Of a DNA stretch of 64,000 nt, positions 34,983-44,044 are shown piece after piece; the stretch's first letter is position 1; each line of letters opens with the position of its first letter. The translations under genes were made by a program, and so were the position numbers. Origin of the DNA: Streptomyces guryensis (GTDB taxonomy: Bacteria; Actinomycetota; Actinomycetes; Streptomycetales; Streptomycetaceae); contig NZ_JAJSBI010000009.1 in NCBI RefSeq assembly GCF_021261325.1, positions 1 to 64,000 of the forward strand, written 5' to 3'. Under the pieces are notes generated by a model that did no database searches, was not told where the DNA came from, and saw only the letters and a list, made by a program, of their open reading frames with translations.

Positions 34983-35867
34983 GTGACCACTGACACCTAC
35001 TCCTCGCCGGCCGCACCCATTCGGGCCACGGTCTTCGTCGGTCGCTGGCCGAATGTCCCGGCCGAGGAGTTTCCCGGCGTACCGAACGGCACCTTCTCGC
35101 CCACCACGGCCACGCTCGTGAGCGGCGCCACCGAGGTGGTCCTGATCGACGCGCTCTACCTCAAGGACGACGTCCGCGACCTCGGTGACCTGATCGAGCG
35201 CACCGGCAAGAAGCTCACGACGATCTACATCACCCATGATCACGCCGATCACTACCTGGGCTTCGGACCGCTCCTGGAGCGGTTCCCGGAGGCGAAGGCC
35301 GTGGCGCTGCCCCACGTGGTCGAGTCCATGAAGCAGACCATGCCACTTCAGATCGAGCAGTGGGGCATGCTGTTCGGCGACTCCTGCATCATGGCGGGGC
35401 CGCTTCCGGAGCCACTCGAAGGCAACACGCTGTACGTCGACGGATCTCCCCTGTACATCATCGAGGTGAAGCAGGCCGACATCCATCCCACGAGCATCGT
35501 GCACATCCCCGAGATCGACGTCGTCGTGGCCGGTGACTCCATCTACAACGAGATCCACCCCATGCTCGGCCTGTCGACGCCCGACGAGTGGCAGGACTGG
35601 CTCGAGACCGTCGACACCGTGGAGAGCCTCCGCCCGCGCATGATCGTGTCCGGACACCGCAGGCCCGACGGCGACGACTACGCGGTCGAGACCATGATCG
35701 CCCAGACCCGCGCCTACATCCAGGACTTCGCGGCCGCCTCCGAGGTCGCGAAGGACGCCGAAGAGCTGGTGGCCACCATGGTGGACAAGTACCCGCACCA
35801 CGGCAACGTCTGGACGCTCCAGTTCTCCGCCGGCGAGGCGATCGCGAAGCGCGACGCCGCTGAGTGA
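34983..35867 (+). CDS. Metallo-beta-lactamase-fold hydrolase, paralogue of 15681-16532
   Basis: 294 aa. Zinc motif IYITHDHADHYLGF, then VVVAGDSIYNEIHP and VSGHRRPDG. Shared runs such as LLERFPEAKAVALPHVVE against LLERFPNARAVATPAVVE show it is homologous along its length to 15681-16532. GTG 34983 is preceded by GGAGG. It lies in the same block as an alpha/beta hydrolase, as its paralogue does, which argues that the two enzymes act in sequence. Substrate unknown. Confidence 0.85.
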   Translation: MTTDTYSSPAAPIRATVFVGRWPNVPAEEFPGVPNGTFSPTTATLVSGATEVVLIDALYLKDDVRDLGDLIERTGKKLTTIYITHDHADHYLGFGPLLERFPEAKAVALPHVVESMKQTMPLQIEQWGMLFGDSCIMAGPLPEPLEGNTLYVDGSPLYIIEVKQADIHPTSIVHIPEIDVVVAGDSIYNEIHPMLGLSTPDEWQDWLETVDTVESLRPRMIVSGHRRPDGDDYAVETMIAQTRAYIQDFAAASEVAKDAEELVATMVDKYPHHGNVWTLQFSAGEAIAKRDAAE

Positions 35868-35941
35868 CCGAGCCTGTCACCCGAAGTCCGCACTGTTGCC
35901 TTCGCGTTGAAACGCGCCACACCACGATAGGTGACCTCACC

Positions 35942-37408
35942 ATGAATTTCGCCTCTCTGCCCGACCTTCGCGCCGCATCCACTCCGGACGGGCCCGCGGT
36001 CGCCGACGGGCGTCAGTCGCTCAACAACGCCCAGTTCCTGACCCGTGTCCGGGCTGCCGCCCGTCACCTTGAGGACCTTGGGATCGGTACCGGCGGTGTC
36101 GTGGCGCTCAAGCTGAGGAACCGCGTCGAGTTCGTGTTTCTGCTGTTCGGTGCCTGGCGGCTCGGGGCGACCGTCACCCCGGTCAATCCGAGCCTGACCG
36201 AGGGCGAGGTCGCACGGCAGCTCCACGACTCGGGCGCACGCGTGCTGGTCGTCGAGGACGGCACGACCGCTGCGGGCGTCATCACTCTGGCCGTCGACGA
36301 CCTGTACAGGGAGGCGGTGGGGCCGGGTCCGACGCCGCAGCCGGACTCGACCGCGCCGGCACTCCTGATCTACACCAGCGGAACGACGGGCGTACCGAAG
36401 GGCGTGATGCTTGACCACTCCAACATCGACGCGATGGCGGCGATGGGGTGCCAGGTGGTCGAGACCGGGCCGACCGACCGCTGCTTGCTGATCCTGCCGC
36501 TCTTCCACGTCAACGCCATCGTGATCAGCGTGCTCATGCCGCTGGTCGCAGGCGGCAGTGTCTTCATCACCGACCGGTTCGACCCCAAGACCTTCTTCGA
36601 TCTCGTCGAGCGGGAGCGACCCACCTACTTCAGTGCCGTGCCCACGGTCTACAACATCCTCGAGGCGCTGCCGGCCGACGTTCGACCCGACACGTCCTCG
36701 CTGCGATACGGCACGTGCGGTGCGGCACCCGCCTCCGCCGAGTTGCCGATCCGATTCGAGGCCCGGTACGGCTTCCCCATCATCGAGGGGTACGGGCTGT
36801 CCGAAGGAACCTGCTTCTCCACCGTCAACCCCGTCGCGGGTCCGCGCCGCGCGGGCACCGTGGGCGTCGCCGTCCCGGGGCAGGAGCTCCGGATCGTCGA
36901 CGAGCTGGGCAACGAGCTGGCGACCGGCATGGACGGTGAGGTCATCGTGCGTGGCCCCAACGTCATGCGCGGTTATCTCGGCCGGCCGGAAGACACGGCG
37001 AAGACGATCGTGGACGGCTGGCTGTACACGGGCGACGTGGGCCACCTGGACGCGGACGGCTACCTGACCCTGGTCGGGCGATCGAAAGACATGATCATCC
37101 GTGGTGGCGAGAACATCTACCCCAAGGAGATCGAGGACGTCCTCACTGCTGACCCGTCTGTCCTCGAGGCCGCCGTCATCGGTGTGCCTGACGACAAGTG
37201 GGGAGAGGTGGTAGTCGCCTACGTCCAGCCGCGACCTGGTATGACTGTCCACCCCGCGGCTCTGGAGGCGCTGACTGCGCAACACCTCAGCGGTTACAAG
37301 CGGCCGACGTCGTTCCTCGTGGTCGACGCCATCCCCAAGAACGCTGTCGGCAAGATAGACAAGCCCTCGTTGCGGGCCGCTCACGCCGCAGCCCTGTCAT
37401 CCCACTGA
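35942..37408 (+). CDS. AMP-forming acyl-CoA ligase
   Basis: 488 aa ANL-superfamily enzyme that activates a carboxylic acid to its CoA thioester. ATP loop LIYTSGTTGVPKG, A5 GYGLSEGTCF, A7 LYTGDVGHLDADG, hinge GRSKDMIIRGGENIYPKE and catalytic Lys in KNAVGKIDKPS. Starts at ATG 35942 (AGGTGA upstream). A GTG at 35864 overlapping the previous stop is also in frame but gives an atypical Cys-rich N-terminus. Slightly shorter than long-chain ligases; an aromatic or medium-chain acid is likely. Ends at a strong hairpin. Confidence 0.9.
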   Translation: MNFASLPDLRAASTPDGPAVADGRQSLNNAQFLTRVRAAARHLEDLGIGTGGVVALKLRNRVEFVFLLFGAWRLGATVTPVNPSLTEGEVARQLHDSGARVLVVEDGTTAAGVITLAVDDLYREAVGPGPTPQPDSTAPALLIYTSGTTGVPKGVMLDHSNIDAMAAMGCQVVETGPTDRCLLILPLFHVNAIVISVLMPLVAGGSVFITDRFDPKTFFDLVERERPTYFSAVPTVYNILEALPADVRPDTSSLRYGTCGAAPASAELPIRFEARYGFPIIEGYGLSEGTCFSTVNPVAGPRRAGTVGVAVPGQELRIVDELGNELATGMDGEVIVRGPNVMRGYLGRPEDTAKTIVDGWLYTGDVGHLDADGYLTLVGRSKDMIIRGGENIYPKEIEDVLTADPSVLEAAVIGVPDDKWGEVVVAYVQPRPGMTVHPAALEALTAQHLSGYKRPTSFLVVDAIPKNAVGKIDKPSLRAAHAAALSSH

Positions 37409-37451
37409 CCGCCGGCAGTTCCTGGTCATTGAGGGCTCGCCCTCTTCGAAG

Positions 37452-37493
37452 GTCGGGTGGCTTGAGGGACGAGATTCCCTCGCGCCACCCGAC
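37452..37493 (+). terminator. Terminator after the acyl-CoA ligase gene
   Basis: Perfect 10-bp stem GTCGGGTGGC (37452-37461) and GCCACCCGAC (37484-37493), with an inner GAGGGA/TCCCTC stem in the loop. Confidence 0.7.
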
Positions 37494-37927
37494 TGGGCGA
37501 GTATCTGGAGAACGGTTCCCTGTCCCGCGCCACGTCCGACCGCCGCAAGCCACCACGGCCTGCGCGACCGACGACCCTGCCTGCATCCTGGCAGCGCACC
37601 TCGGCCATCGCGACGCCCACGACGGGACGGCGCGGAGGCGGTCAGGAGCCCGGCTCACCCAGACCGAGCGCATGCGAGCCGGTGAGACCCCCGGCAGAAC
37701 TTCGGCCACCGTCGACGCATGATCGGACTGACGGCGCACCGGAGCGCCGAGCGCTGCCGGGAGGCGTGCGTGCGAACTGCCGGAGCGAGGCAGAGGCGCC
37801 CAGGGAGGTCCGGCAGGCCGACCATCCCCAACTCGGCATCCGGGTGCTCGACTTCGCCGGGAAACCGGGGCGCCCGTGGCTGACCGGGCAAGACATGGCC
37901 GTGCTCGGAGAGAGCCAACATCGTTCG
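37494..37927. other. Gene-free stretch between convergent units
   Basis: No frame with a recognisable domain or ribosome site. It separates the end of the ligase unit from the end of the minus-strand TetR unit. Confidence 0.4.
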
Positions 37928-38554
37928 TCAGCCTGCGGTCGCGGAGCGGTGGTCGGTGCCCAGCATGGCCAGCACCAGTGTCGCGTAGCGGCGGCCGAGG
38001 CTGACGGGAGTGTGGTGGCCGCCGGGGGCGTACCAGCGGCTGACGTCGACGCCGAGGGAGAGTACCGCCAGCGCGACACCGCCGGGGTCCTCGGTGCGGA
38101 ACGCCCCGGACGCGATGCCGGCCGCGATCTCGTCGAGCACCACTTCCTCGGTGCGGCGGCGGAGCCGGAGGATCTCGTCACGGTGGTCCGGCGCGAGTGC
38201 GCCGAGCTCGTACTGGACGACGCGGGCCAGCTGGTGGTGGCGGGCGTGCCAGGCGGTGTAGTCGTGAACCAGCGCCCGTAGCCGGCCGACCGCCGTCACC
38301 TCCTCCGCCAGGGCGCGTTCCACCGCGGCCAGTGCGCTGCGGTGGCCGGCGAGGCTGATCGCGTAGAGGAGGTCTTCTTTCGTGCGGTGGTGTGCGTAGA
38401 CGGCCGACGGGCTCATCCCGGCGGCGGCGGCGATGTCGCGGGTGGAGGCGCCGTGGTAGCCGCGGGCGGCGAAGGCCGTGAGCGCCGCCTCGAGGATGCG
38501 CCGGGAGCCGGGGCCGGCTTCGCCCCACAGGTCGTCGGTTGCGCTGGTTGTCAC
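37928..38554 (-). CDS. TetR-family repressor
   Basis: 208 aa. HTH at about residues 15-60 (RRILEAALTAFAARGYHGAS, TRDIAAAAGMSPSAVYAHHR). The C-terminal ligand domain holds YTAWHARHHQLARVVQYELG, resembling regulators of acyl-CoA metabolism. Start GTG 38554. It is last of the operon acyl-CoA dehydrogenase - SDR - SDR - TetR, and probably binds the double operator at 41339-41373, responding to an acyl-CoA intermediate. Confidence 0.88.
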   Translation of the reverse strand: MTTSATDDLWGEAGPGSRRILEAALTAFAARGYHGASTRDIAAAAGMSPSAVYAHHRTKEDLLYAISLAGHRSALAAVERALAEEVTAVGRLRALVHDYTAWHARHHQLARVVQYELGALAPDHRDEILRLRRRTEEVVLDEIAAGIASGAFRTEDPGGVALAVLSLGVDVSRWYAPGGHHTPVSLGRRYATLVLAMLGTDHRSATAG

Positions 38555-38589
38555 GCGCCCATTCTTGCGGATCACGTCTGTCGGTCCGC

Positions 38590-39348
38590 TCAGCTGATGG
38601 TGAGACCGCCGTCGACGGTGAGGGTGGTGCCGGTGACGTAGCTGGAGGCGTCGGAGGCGAGGAAGACCACGGCGGCGGCGAGTTCCTCGGGTTCGCCGGT
38701 GCGGGGAAGCGGGATGCGGCGGACGATGTCGTCGATGGTGTCGGCGTCCTGACGGGCGGTCATTTCGGAGGCGAAGTAGCCGGGGGCGAGGGCGTTGACA
38801 CGGATGTTCTTGCGGTGGCTCCACTGGGCGGCCAGGTCGCGGGTGAGACCGAGCAGGCCCGCCTTGGAGGAGGAGTAGCCGGCCTGCGGCAGGCCGGTGT
38901 TGACCAGGCCGAGGACGCTGGCGATGTTCACGATGGAGCCGCCGCCGGTCATCACTCGGGCTGCCGCCCGGGCCATCCAGTAGGCACCCATGAGGTTGAT
39001 GTCGATGATGCGCCGGAAGTGCTCCGGTGTCTCCCGGCTGGCCGGGACCGCACCGGCCACACCGGCGTTGTTGACCAGGACACCGACGTGGCCGAAGTCC
39101 GCGGCGGCCGCCGCGACCGCATCACAGTCGTCGGGCGAGGCGACGTCGGCCTTGACGCACAGGGCGCGGCGGCCCGTGGCCTCGACGAGGCGGGCGGTTT
39201 CGGCGAGTCGGTCGGTGCGTCGGGCGGCCAGGACGACGTCGGCCCCGGCTTCGGCGAGGGCCTGGGCGAAGGCGACGCCGAGACCGGAGGAAGCGCCGGT
39301 GACGATGGCGACGCGGTCGTCGAGACGGAAACGGTCGAGGATGTTCAC
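38590..39348 (-). CDS. Short-chain dehydrogenase/reductase
   Basis: 252 aa Rossmann enzyme. NAD(P) loop VTGASSGLGVAFA, NNAGVAG, catalytic Ser in NIASVLGLV and YSSSK (Tyr, Lys). Ends with the typical GTTLTVDGGLTIS. GTG 39348 follows GGAG. Probably oxidises a 3-hydroxyacyl-CoA formed by beta-oxidation of the pathway intermediate; it could equally be a reductase. Confidence 0.88.
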   Translation of the reverse strand: MNILDRFRLDDRVAIVTGASSGLGVAFAQALAEAGADVVLAARRTDRLAETARLVEATGRRALCVKADVASPDDCDAVAAAAADFGHVGVLVNNAGVAGAVPASRETPEHFRRIIDINLMGAYWMARAAARVMTGGGSIVNIASVLGLVNTGLPQAGYSSSKAGLLGLTRDLAAQWSHRKNIRVNALAPGYFASEMTARQDADTIDDIVRRIPLPRTGEPEELAAAVVFLASDASSYVTGTTLTVDGGLTIS

Positions 39349-39364
39349 AGGGGCTCCAGAGAGG

Positions 39365-40102
39365 TCAGATGGACAGGCCGCCGTCGACGGGCAGCACGGC
39401 ACCGGTGATGTAGCCGGCCTCCTCAGAGGCGAGGAAGGCGACAGCCGCGCACATCTCACTCGGGTCGCCGAAGCGGCCCATCGGGATGCCCGCAGTCAGC
39501 TCGGCGCGCTTCTCGGCGGGGACGGAAGAGACCATGCGGGTCTCCGCGTTGGGGGAGATGGCGTTCACGGTGACGCCGAAGCGGGCGAGCTCTTTGGCGG
39601 CGGTGCGGGTGAAGCCGATGATCCCGGCTTTGGCGGTGGCGTAGTTGGCCTGGCCGATGTTGCCGTGCAGACCGGAGTAGGAGGTGACGTTGACGACCCG
39701 GCCGTACCTCTGCGCGCGGAAGTGGGGGACGCACGCCCGGGTGAACCGGAAGGCGCCGCCCGCGTGAACGGCCAGTACGGCGTCCCAGTCGTCGTCGGTG
39801 AGCTTCCACAGGACGCCGTCGCGCAGGATCCCGGCGTTGTTGACCAGGACGTCGACGCGGCCGGTCTCTGCCAGCGCGGTGGCGACGACACGCTCCGCGT
39901 CGGAGCTGGAGGTGACGTCCGCAGCCACCCACAGAGTGTCCAGCTCCTCCGCCGCCACGCGGAGTTCGTCCTCGTCTCGGTCGACCAGGACCACGTCCGC
40001 GCCTGAAGTGCGCAGGTGGCGACCGAGTTCGAGGCCGATGCCGCGGGCCGCGCCGGTGATGATCACGGTGTGGCCGGTGAAGTCGAAGCTGAGGTTGCCC
40101 AT
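39365..40102 (-). CDS. FabG-like short-chain dehydrogenase/reductase
   Basis: 245 aa. IITGAARGIGLELGRHL, NNAGILRDGVLWKL, VNVTSYSGLHGNIGQANYATAKAG with catalytic Ser, Tyr and Lys, and C-terminal ITGAVLPVDGGLSI. ATG 40102 follows GGAGCG. Sixteen bp before the second SDR. The pair may handle two hydroxyacyl stereoisomers or chain lengths. Confidence 0.88.
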   Translation of the reverse strand: MGNLSFDFTGHTVIITGAARGIGLELGRHLRTSGADVVLVDRDEDELRVAAEELDTLWVAADVTSSSDAERVVATALAETGRVDVLVNNAGILRDGVLWKLTDDDWDAVLAVHAGGAFRFTRACVPHFRAQRYGRVVNVTSYSGLHGNIGQANYATAKAGIIGFTRTAAKELARFGVTVNAISPNAETRMVSSVPAEKRAELTAGIPMGRFGDPSEMCAAVAFLASEEAGYITGAVLPVDGGLSI

Positions 40103-40140
40103 CGGGCGCTCCAATCCGGAAGACGAGGGGCCCAAGGGCC

Positions 40141-41286
40141 TTACAGGCCGAGGTCGCGGCCGATGAGTTCCTTCATGATTTCGTTCGAGCCGGCCCAGAT
40201 CTTGGTGACGCGGGCGTCCTGCCAGGCTCGGGCGACCCGGTACTCGTTCATGTAGCCGTACCCGCCGTGCAGTTGGACGCAGGCGTCGAGGACCTCGTTC
40301 TGTACCTGGGCGGTCCACCACTTGGCCTTGGCCGCGTCCACCGCCGAGAGCCGGCCCGTGACGTGGGCGGCGACGCACTGGTCGACGAAGGCCTGGGTCA
40401 CCTCGATCTGGGTGACCATCTCGGCCAGCCGGAACTTGTTGTACTGGAAGGCGCCGACGGACTGGCCGAAGGCCTTCCGCTCCTTCACATACTCCAGCGT
40501 CTCGTCCAGGATCTGCGCGGCGTGGGCCAGGTTGAGCACGGCGGCACCGATCCGCTCCTGCGGGAGCCGCTCCATCATGTGGATGAAGCCGCGGTCGACT
40601 TCGCCGATGACGTTGGCGGCCGGGACGCGCACGTCGTGGAAGAACAGCTCGGCGGTGTCGGCTTCGTGCTGGCCGACCTTGTCCAGCTTGCGCCCGCGCT
40701 CGAAACCGGGCATGTCCGTCTCCACGGCGAACAGCGTGATGCCCTTGGCGCCCTTCTCCGGGCTGGTGCGAGCGGCGACGACCACGAGGTCGGCGCCGAA
40801 GCCGTTGGTGATGAAGGTCTTGGAGCCGTTGAGGGTCCAGTTCTCGCCGTCGCGCACGGCCGTGGTCCGCAGGGCCGCGAGATCGGAACCTGCCGAGGGC
40901 TCCGTCATACCGATCGCGGTGACCAGCTCGCCCGCGCAGAACCGCGGCAGCCAGCGCTCACGCTGCTCCTCGGTGGTCAGCTCGACCAGGTAGGGGGCGA
41001 CGACCTCGCAGTGGATGGTGAACGAGGAGGCGAATGCCACCGACAGCCTGGCGAATTCCTCGTGGATGACCGCGGTGAAGCGATAGTCGCCCGCCTCGCT
41101 GCCGCCGTACTGCTCCGGTACCAGCAGCCCGAGCAGTCCTTGCTGCCCAGCGGCCTTCCACGCGGCGCGGTCGATCGCCCGCTGCTGGATGAACTCCTCC
41201 TGGCGCGGCCGCAGCTCACGCTCCACGAACGCCCGGACGGAGGTCCGGAAGGCCTCGTGGTCGGCATCGAAGACAGTACGGCGCAC
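40141..41286 (-). CDS. Acyl-CoA dehydrogenase
   Basis: 381 aa FAD enzyme forming the 2,3-double bond of an acyl-CoA. AIGMTEPSAGSDLAALRTTA and KTFITNGFGADLVVV are FAD/substrate segments. The C-terminal YGYMNEYRVARAWQDARVTK and GSNEIMKELIGRD are typical; a Glu in the QLHGGYGYMNEY region is a candidate base. Start GTG 41286 has GAGGAG upstream. First gene of the TetR operon, controlled by the tandem operator. Confidence 0.92.
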   Translation of the reverse strand: MRRTVFDADHEAFRTSVRAFVERELRPRQEEFIQQRAIDRAAWKAAGQQGLLGLLVPEQYGGSEAGDYRFTAVIHEEFARLSVAFASSFTIHCEVVAPYLVELTTEEQRERWLPRFCAGELVTAIGMTEPSAGSDLAALRTTAVRDGENWTLNGSKTFITNGFGADLVVVAARTSPEKGAKGITLFAVETDMPGFERGRKLDKVGQHEADTAELFFHDVRVPAANVIGEVDRGFIHMMERLPQERIGAAVLNLAHAAQILDETLEYVKERKAFGQSVGAFQYNKFRLAEMVTQIEVTQAFVDQCVAAHVTGRLSAVDAAKAKWWTAQVQNEVLDACVQLHGGYGYMNEYRVARAWQDARVTKIWAGSNEIMKELIGRDLGL

Positions 41287-41338
41287 AGGAGCTCCTCGTC
41301 GCTCGCCGGAAAGAGGAAGTAAGAAGCAGGAGCAGGAA

Positions 41339-41373
41339 GTAAGCGAGTGCATAGTAACTATGCGAGTGCTTAG
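41339..41373. promoter_or_regulatory. Tandem TetR-type operator
   Basis: Two 16-bp inverted repeats of the same design, 3 bp apart: GTAAGCgagtGCATAG (41339-41354) and CTATGCgagtGCTTAG (41358-41373). The half-site is about CTWWGC with a 4-bp spacer. They lie 53-87 bp upstream of the acyl-CoA dehydrogenase start. The TetR protein of the same operon is the obvious ligand. Confidence 0.7.
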
Positions 41374-41713
41374 TTTTCTTAGGCGGGTCGATTCCGTCAA
41401 CCCCGTCTGCGAGGTAGGTGGACATGACGTACGCCACGGGGTCCTCCATCGCGTGCAGTGGAGTACGCCGGCGGTTCCCCCATCAACTCCCCGCACATCA
41501 ACCGTGTTGGCGGGTCCGGTTGAGCGGGTGACGGGCGGCCATGCCCGCAGGCAGGCGCGGATCGGTGGCGTGCTCGCTCCGCAGTGCCGCTCACCGAGGT
41601 ACCCGAACCAAGACGAAACGGGCAGGTGCCGTCTTGCGCGGACGTACCACGGCGAGGCGCGATCGTCCTATGGGGCACCTGTTTCGGGTGGCTACCTTGC
41701 TGACGTCATCCCT

Positions 41714-41752
41714 GTTCTGCCGGAGCTTGAGAGCCGCTCCTCCGGACAGAAC
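41714..41752 (+). promoter_or_regulatory. Leader hairpin before the thiolase gene
   Basis: GTTCTGCCGGAG (41714-41725) pairs with CTCCGG-a-CAGAAC (41740-41752), 12 bp with one bulge, ending 31 bases before the ATG. Just upstream is the perfect palindrome TGACGTCA (41701-41708). Role unknown; leader structure or operator. Confidence 0.4.
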
Positions 41753-41783
41753 CCACCGCCAGATCTCCGAGAAGAGCACTCAG

Positions 41784-43001
41784 ATGCCCGAAGCCGTGAT
41801 TGTGTCCTACGCCCGCTCGCCGATCGGTCGGGCGTTCAAGGGGTCGCTGAAGGAGATGCGCAGCGACGATCTCGCCACCCAGGTGATCGCTGCGGCGCTC
41901 GCCAAGGTCCCGGGACTCGACCCCGACGAGATCGGAGACCTGATCCTCGGCTGCGGTCTGCCCGGTGGCGAACAAGGCTTCAACCTGGCGCGCAACGTCG
42001 CGGTCCAACTGGGCTACGACAACCTGCCGGGCACCACGGTGACCCGCTACTGCTCATCGTCGCTGCAGACGACGCGGATGGCCTTCCACGCGATCAAGGC
42101 AGGCGAAGGCTCGGCCTACATCTCGGCGGGCACAGAGGCCGTGTCCCGGTATCTCAACGGCAACTCGGACTCCTGGCCGGACACGCAGAACCCCGCGTTC
42201 GGCGTCGCTCAGGCACGCTCGGCCGCCAGGCAGGCGAGCCACGAGGCCTGGACCGACCCTCGCGAGTCGGGACTGGTGCCCGACGTGTACATCAGCATGG
42301 GTGAAACCGCGGAGAACGTCGCCTCCCTCACGGGCATCGGTCGCGAAGAGCAGGACCGGTGGGCGGTTCGTTCGCAGCACCGAGCCGAGGAGGCCATCGC
42401 GCGCGGCCACTTCCGCAAGGAGATCACTCCGATCACCCTGCCCGACGGGTCGATCGTGGCCGAGGACGACTGCCCGCGGCCCGGGACGACGCTCGATGCG
42501 GTTTCCGCGCTCAAGCCGGTCTTCCGTGAGAAGGGCTCCGTCACCGCCGGCAACTCGTGCCCGCTCAACGACGGAGCGGCGGCCCTCGTCATCATGTCCG
42601 ATGTCAGGGCGTGTGAACTCGGCCTGCAGCCGCTGGCCCGCATCATCTCCACCGGCGTGACCGCTCTCTCGCCGGAGATCATGGGCCTCGGCCCCATCGA
42701 GGCCACCCGTCAGGCACTCGACCACGCGGGCCTGACCATGAGCGACGTCGATCTCGTCGAGATCAACGAAGCATTCGCCGTGCAGGTGCTCGGCTCTGCA
42801 CAGGCGCTGCAGATCGACGAGGACAAACTCAACGTCTCGGGCGGGGCCATCGCGTTGGGCCACCCCTATGGGATGACCGGAGCGCGGATCACCGGATCGC
42901 TCATCAACAACCTTCAGGCCCATGACAAACAGATCGGCCTGGAGACGATGTGCGTCGGCGGCGGGCAGGGCATGGCCATGCTGATCGAGCGGCTCGCCTA
43001 G
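41784..43001 (+). CDS. Acetyl-CoA acyltransferase (thiolase)
   Basis: 405 aa. The nucleophilic Cys lies in VTRYCSSSLQTTRMAFHAIK, where the usual CGSG is CSSS as in actinobacterial FadA-type degradative thiolases. Other sites are the His in ALGHPYGMTGARI and the Cys in TMCVGGGQGMAM. GAGAAGAG precedes the ATG. Divergent from the acyl-CoA dehydrogenase operon, it supplies the last step of a beta-oxidation round for the set dehydrogenase - SDR - thiolase. Confidence 0.92.
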   Translation: MPEAVIVSYARSPIGRAFKGSLKEMRSDDLATQVIAAALAKVPGLDPDEIGDLILGCGLPGGEQGFNLARNVAVQLGYDNLPGTTVTRYCSSSLQTTRMAFHAIKAGEGSAYISAGTEAVSRYLNGNSDSWPDTQNPAFGVAQARSAARQASHEAWTDPRESGLVPDVYISMGETAENVASLTGIGREEQDRWAVRSQHRAEEAIARGHFRKEITPITLPDGSIVAEDDCPRPGTTLDAVSALKPVFREKGSVTAGNSCPLNDGAAALVIMSDVRACELGLQPLARIISTGVTALSPEIMGLGPIEATRQALDHAGLTMSDVDLVEINEAFAVQVLGSAQALQIDEDKLNVSGGAIALGHPYGMTGARITGSLINNLQAHDKQIGLETMCVGGGQGMAMLIERLA

Positions 43002-43024
43002 GGAGCGTTTTGAGTCGTGATCAG

Positions 43025-43252
43025 TCACGGCAGCTGGAGTTCTGGTCGTGGCTGGTCCTGAAGAGCGTGTCGGCGCTGGTGGCAGGCTCCTGCGATGGCT
43101 TGATTGCGGCGGCGCCAGGCCATCCGGTGCAGGATGTGTCTCGCGTCCCGGACTGGTGGTGTGAGGACGAACGCCCAGAGGAATCGAACGAGTTCGGGGC
43201 AGGACAACGGGACGAGATGGGCTGGTCCGGCAGGGCTGGCTGAGTGAAGCAC
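43025..43252 (-). pseudogene. IS701-type transposase C-terminal remnant
   Basis: About 75 codons: HLVPLSCPELVRFLWAFVLT, HILHRMAWRRRNQAIAGACH, QRRH. The W-x-RRR-x-QA-x-x-x-CH pattern is the C-terminal signature of IS701-like transposases. The catalytic domain and any N-terminus are missing. Confidence 0.6.
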
Positions 43253-43432
43253 GCAGCCCTGCCGCGCCCGCGTCCCGCGGACGAGAGACTCAACTGATCG
43301 ACCTCACCGGCCGAGCAGCTTTCATTGGCGTCAGCGGTGCCATTGGCCGCAAGGTCGGATCCCGGTGTCGACGTCGGACTTGTTGAGGAAGGCTGGGCTG
43401 GTCAGGACGGCGATGCGTGTCGGTGTGAGGTC

Positions 43433-44038
43433 TCAGGACTTCCTTGACGGTTTGTCGTCAGGAGATCCTTGACGGTCCTTCTGGGTGCCCATGCCTTTGA
43501 CGTAGAGCCTGGTGATCGGCCCGAGGTTCTTGCGGGGCCTGACAGCGAGTTCGTCCTCCCCATGCAGGATCCGGTAGTGGGTGTCCTCGATGACGACGGT
43601 GACGATCTTTCCCGCATGCCGCGGGCCGAGCTTGATGAACTGGCCGTTGATCATGAAGCGGCCGCTGGCATGCACCTTTCGCTGGGCCCGGATTGCCCCG
43701 GCCGGCAGAGGCGGAGGCGGCAGCGGGGACGCCGCCGTCCGTGCCCCGTCGATCTGCCCCAGACGGTTGGCCGGAACAGGGCAAGGCCACGTTCCCATTA
43801 GGGCGTTGTCGGCGATGACGTGCATGAGGTGTCCGTCGAGACGGAGAGTGATCGTGCGACCTGCGAGGGCGAATCCGACCTGATAGCGGCCGCCGGCCAG
43901 GCAGACGATCCCGTGGCGATGGACCTTGCGGTCGACCTCGACGGGTTCGCCGGCGGCGAGGATGGCCGTGCCGCTGCGGGCCCTGGGTAGAGCCGGGGGT
44001 GCGGGCTCGGGACCAGCCGGACGGGCTCCGTAGCGCAT
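43433..44038 (-). CDS. IS-encoded accessory protein with two beta-barrel-like repeats
   Basis: 201 aa, stop just inside the left terminal repeat. It has two similar segments, RYQVGFALAGRTITLRLDGH and IKLGPRHAGKIVTVVIEDTH. Both resemble the C-terminal segment of the transposase next door (GIHQALAGRTLTVWANHRSV), i.e. the small barrel that follows the integrase core in IS481/Mu-type enzymes. A Pro/Arg linker joins them. It has no DDE core. It may be a duplicated, separated transposase domain that binds the ends or regulates transposition. Begins 6 bp after the transposase stop. Confidence 0.6.
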   Translation of the reverse strand: MRYGARPAGPEPAPPALPRARSGTAILAAGEPVEVDRKVHRHGIVCLAGGRYQVGFALAGRTITLRLDGHLMHVIADNALMGTWPCPVPANRLGQIDGARTAASPLPPPPLPAGAIRAQRKVHASGRFMINGQFIKLGPRHAGKIVTVVIEDTHYRILHGEDELAVRPRKNLGPITRLYVKGMGTQKDRQGSPDDKPSRKS

Positions 44039-44044
44039 GGTCAG

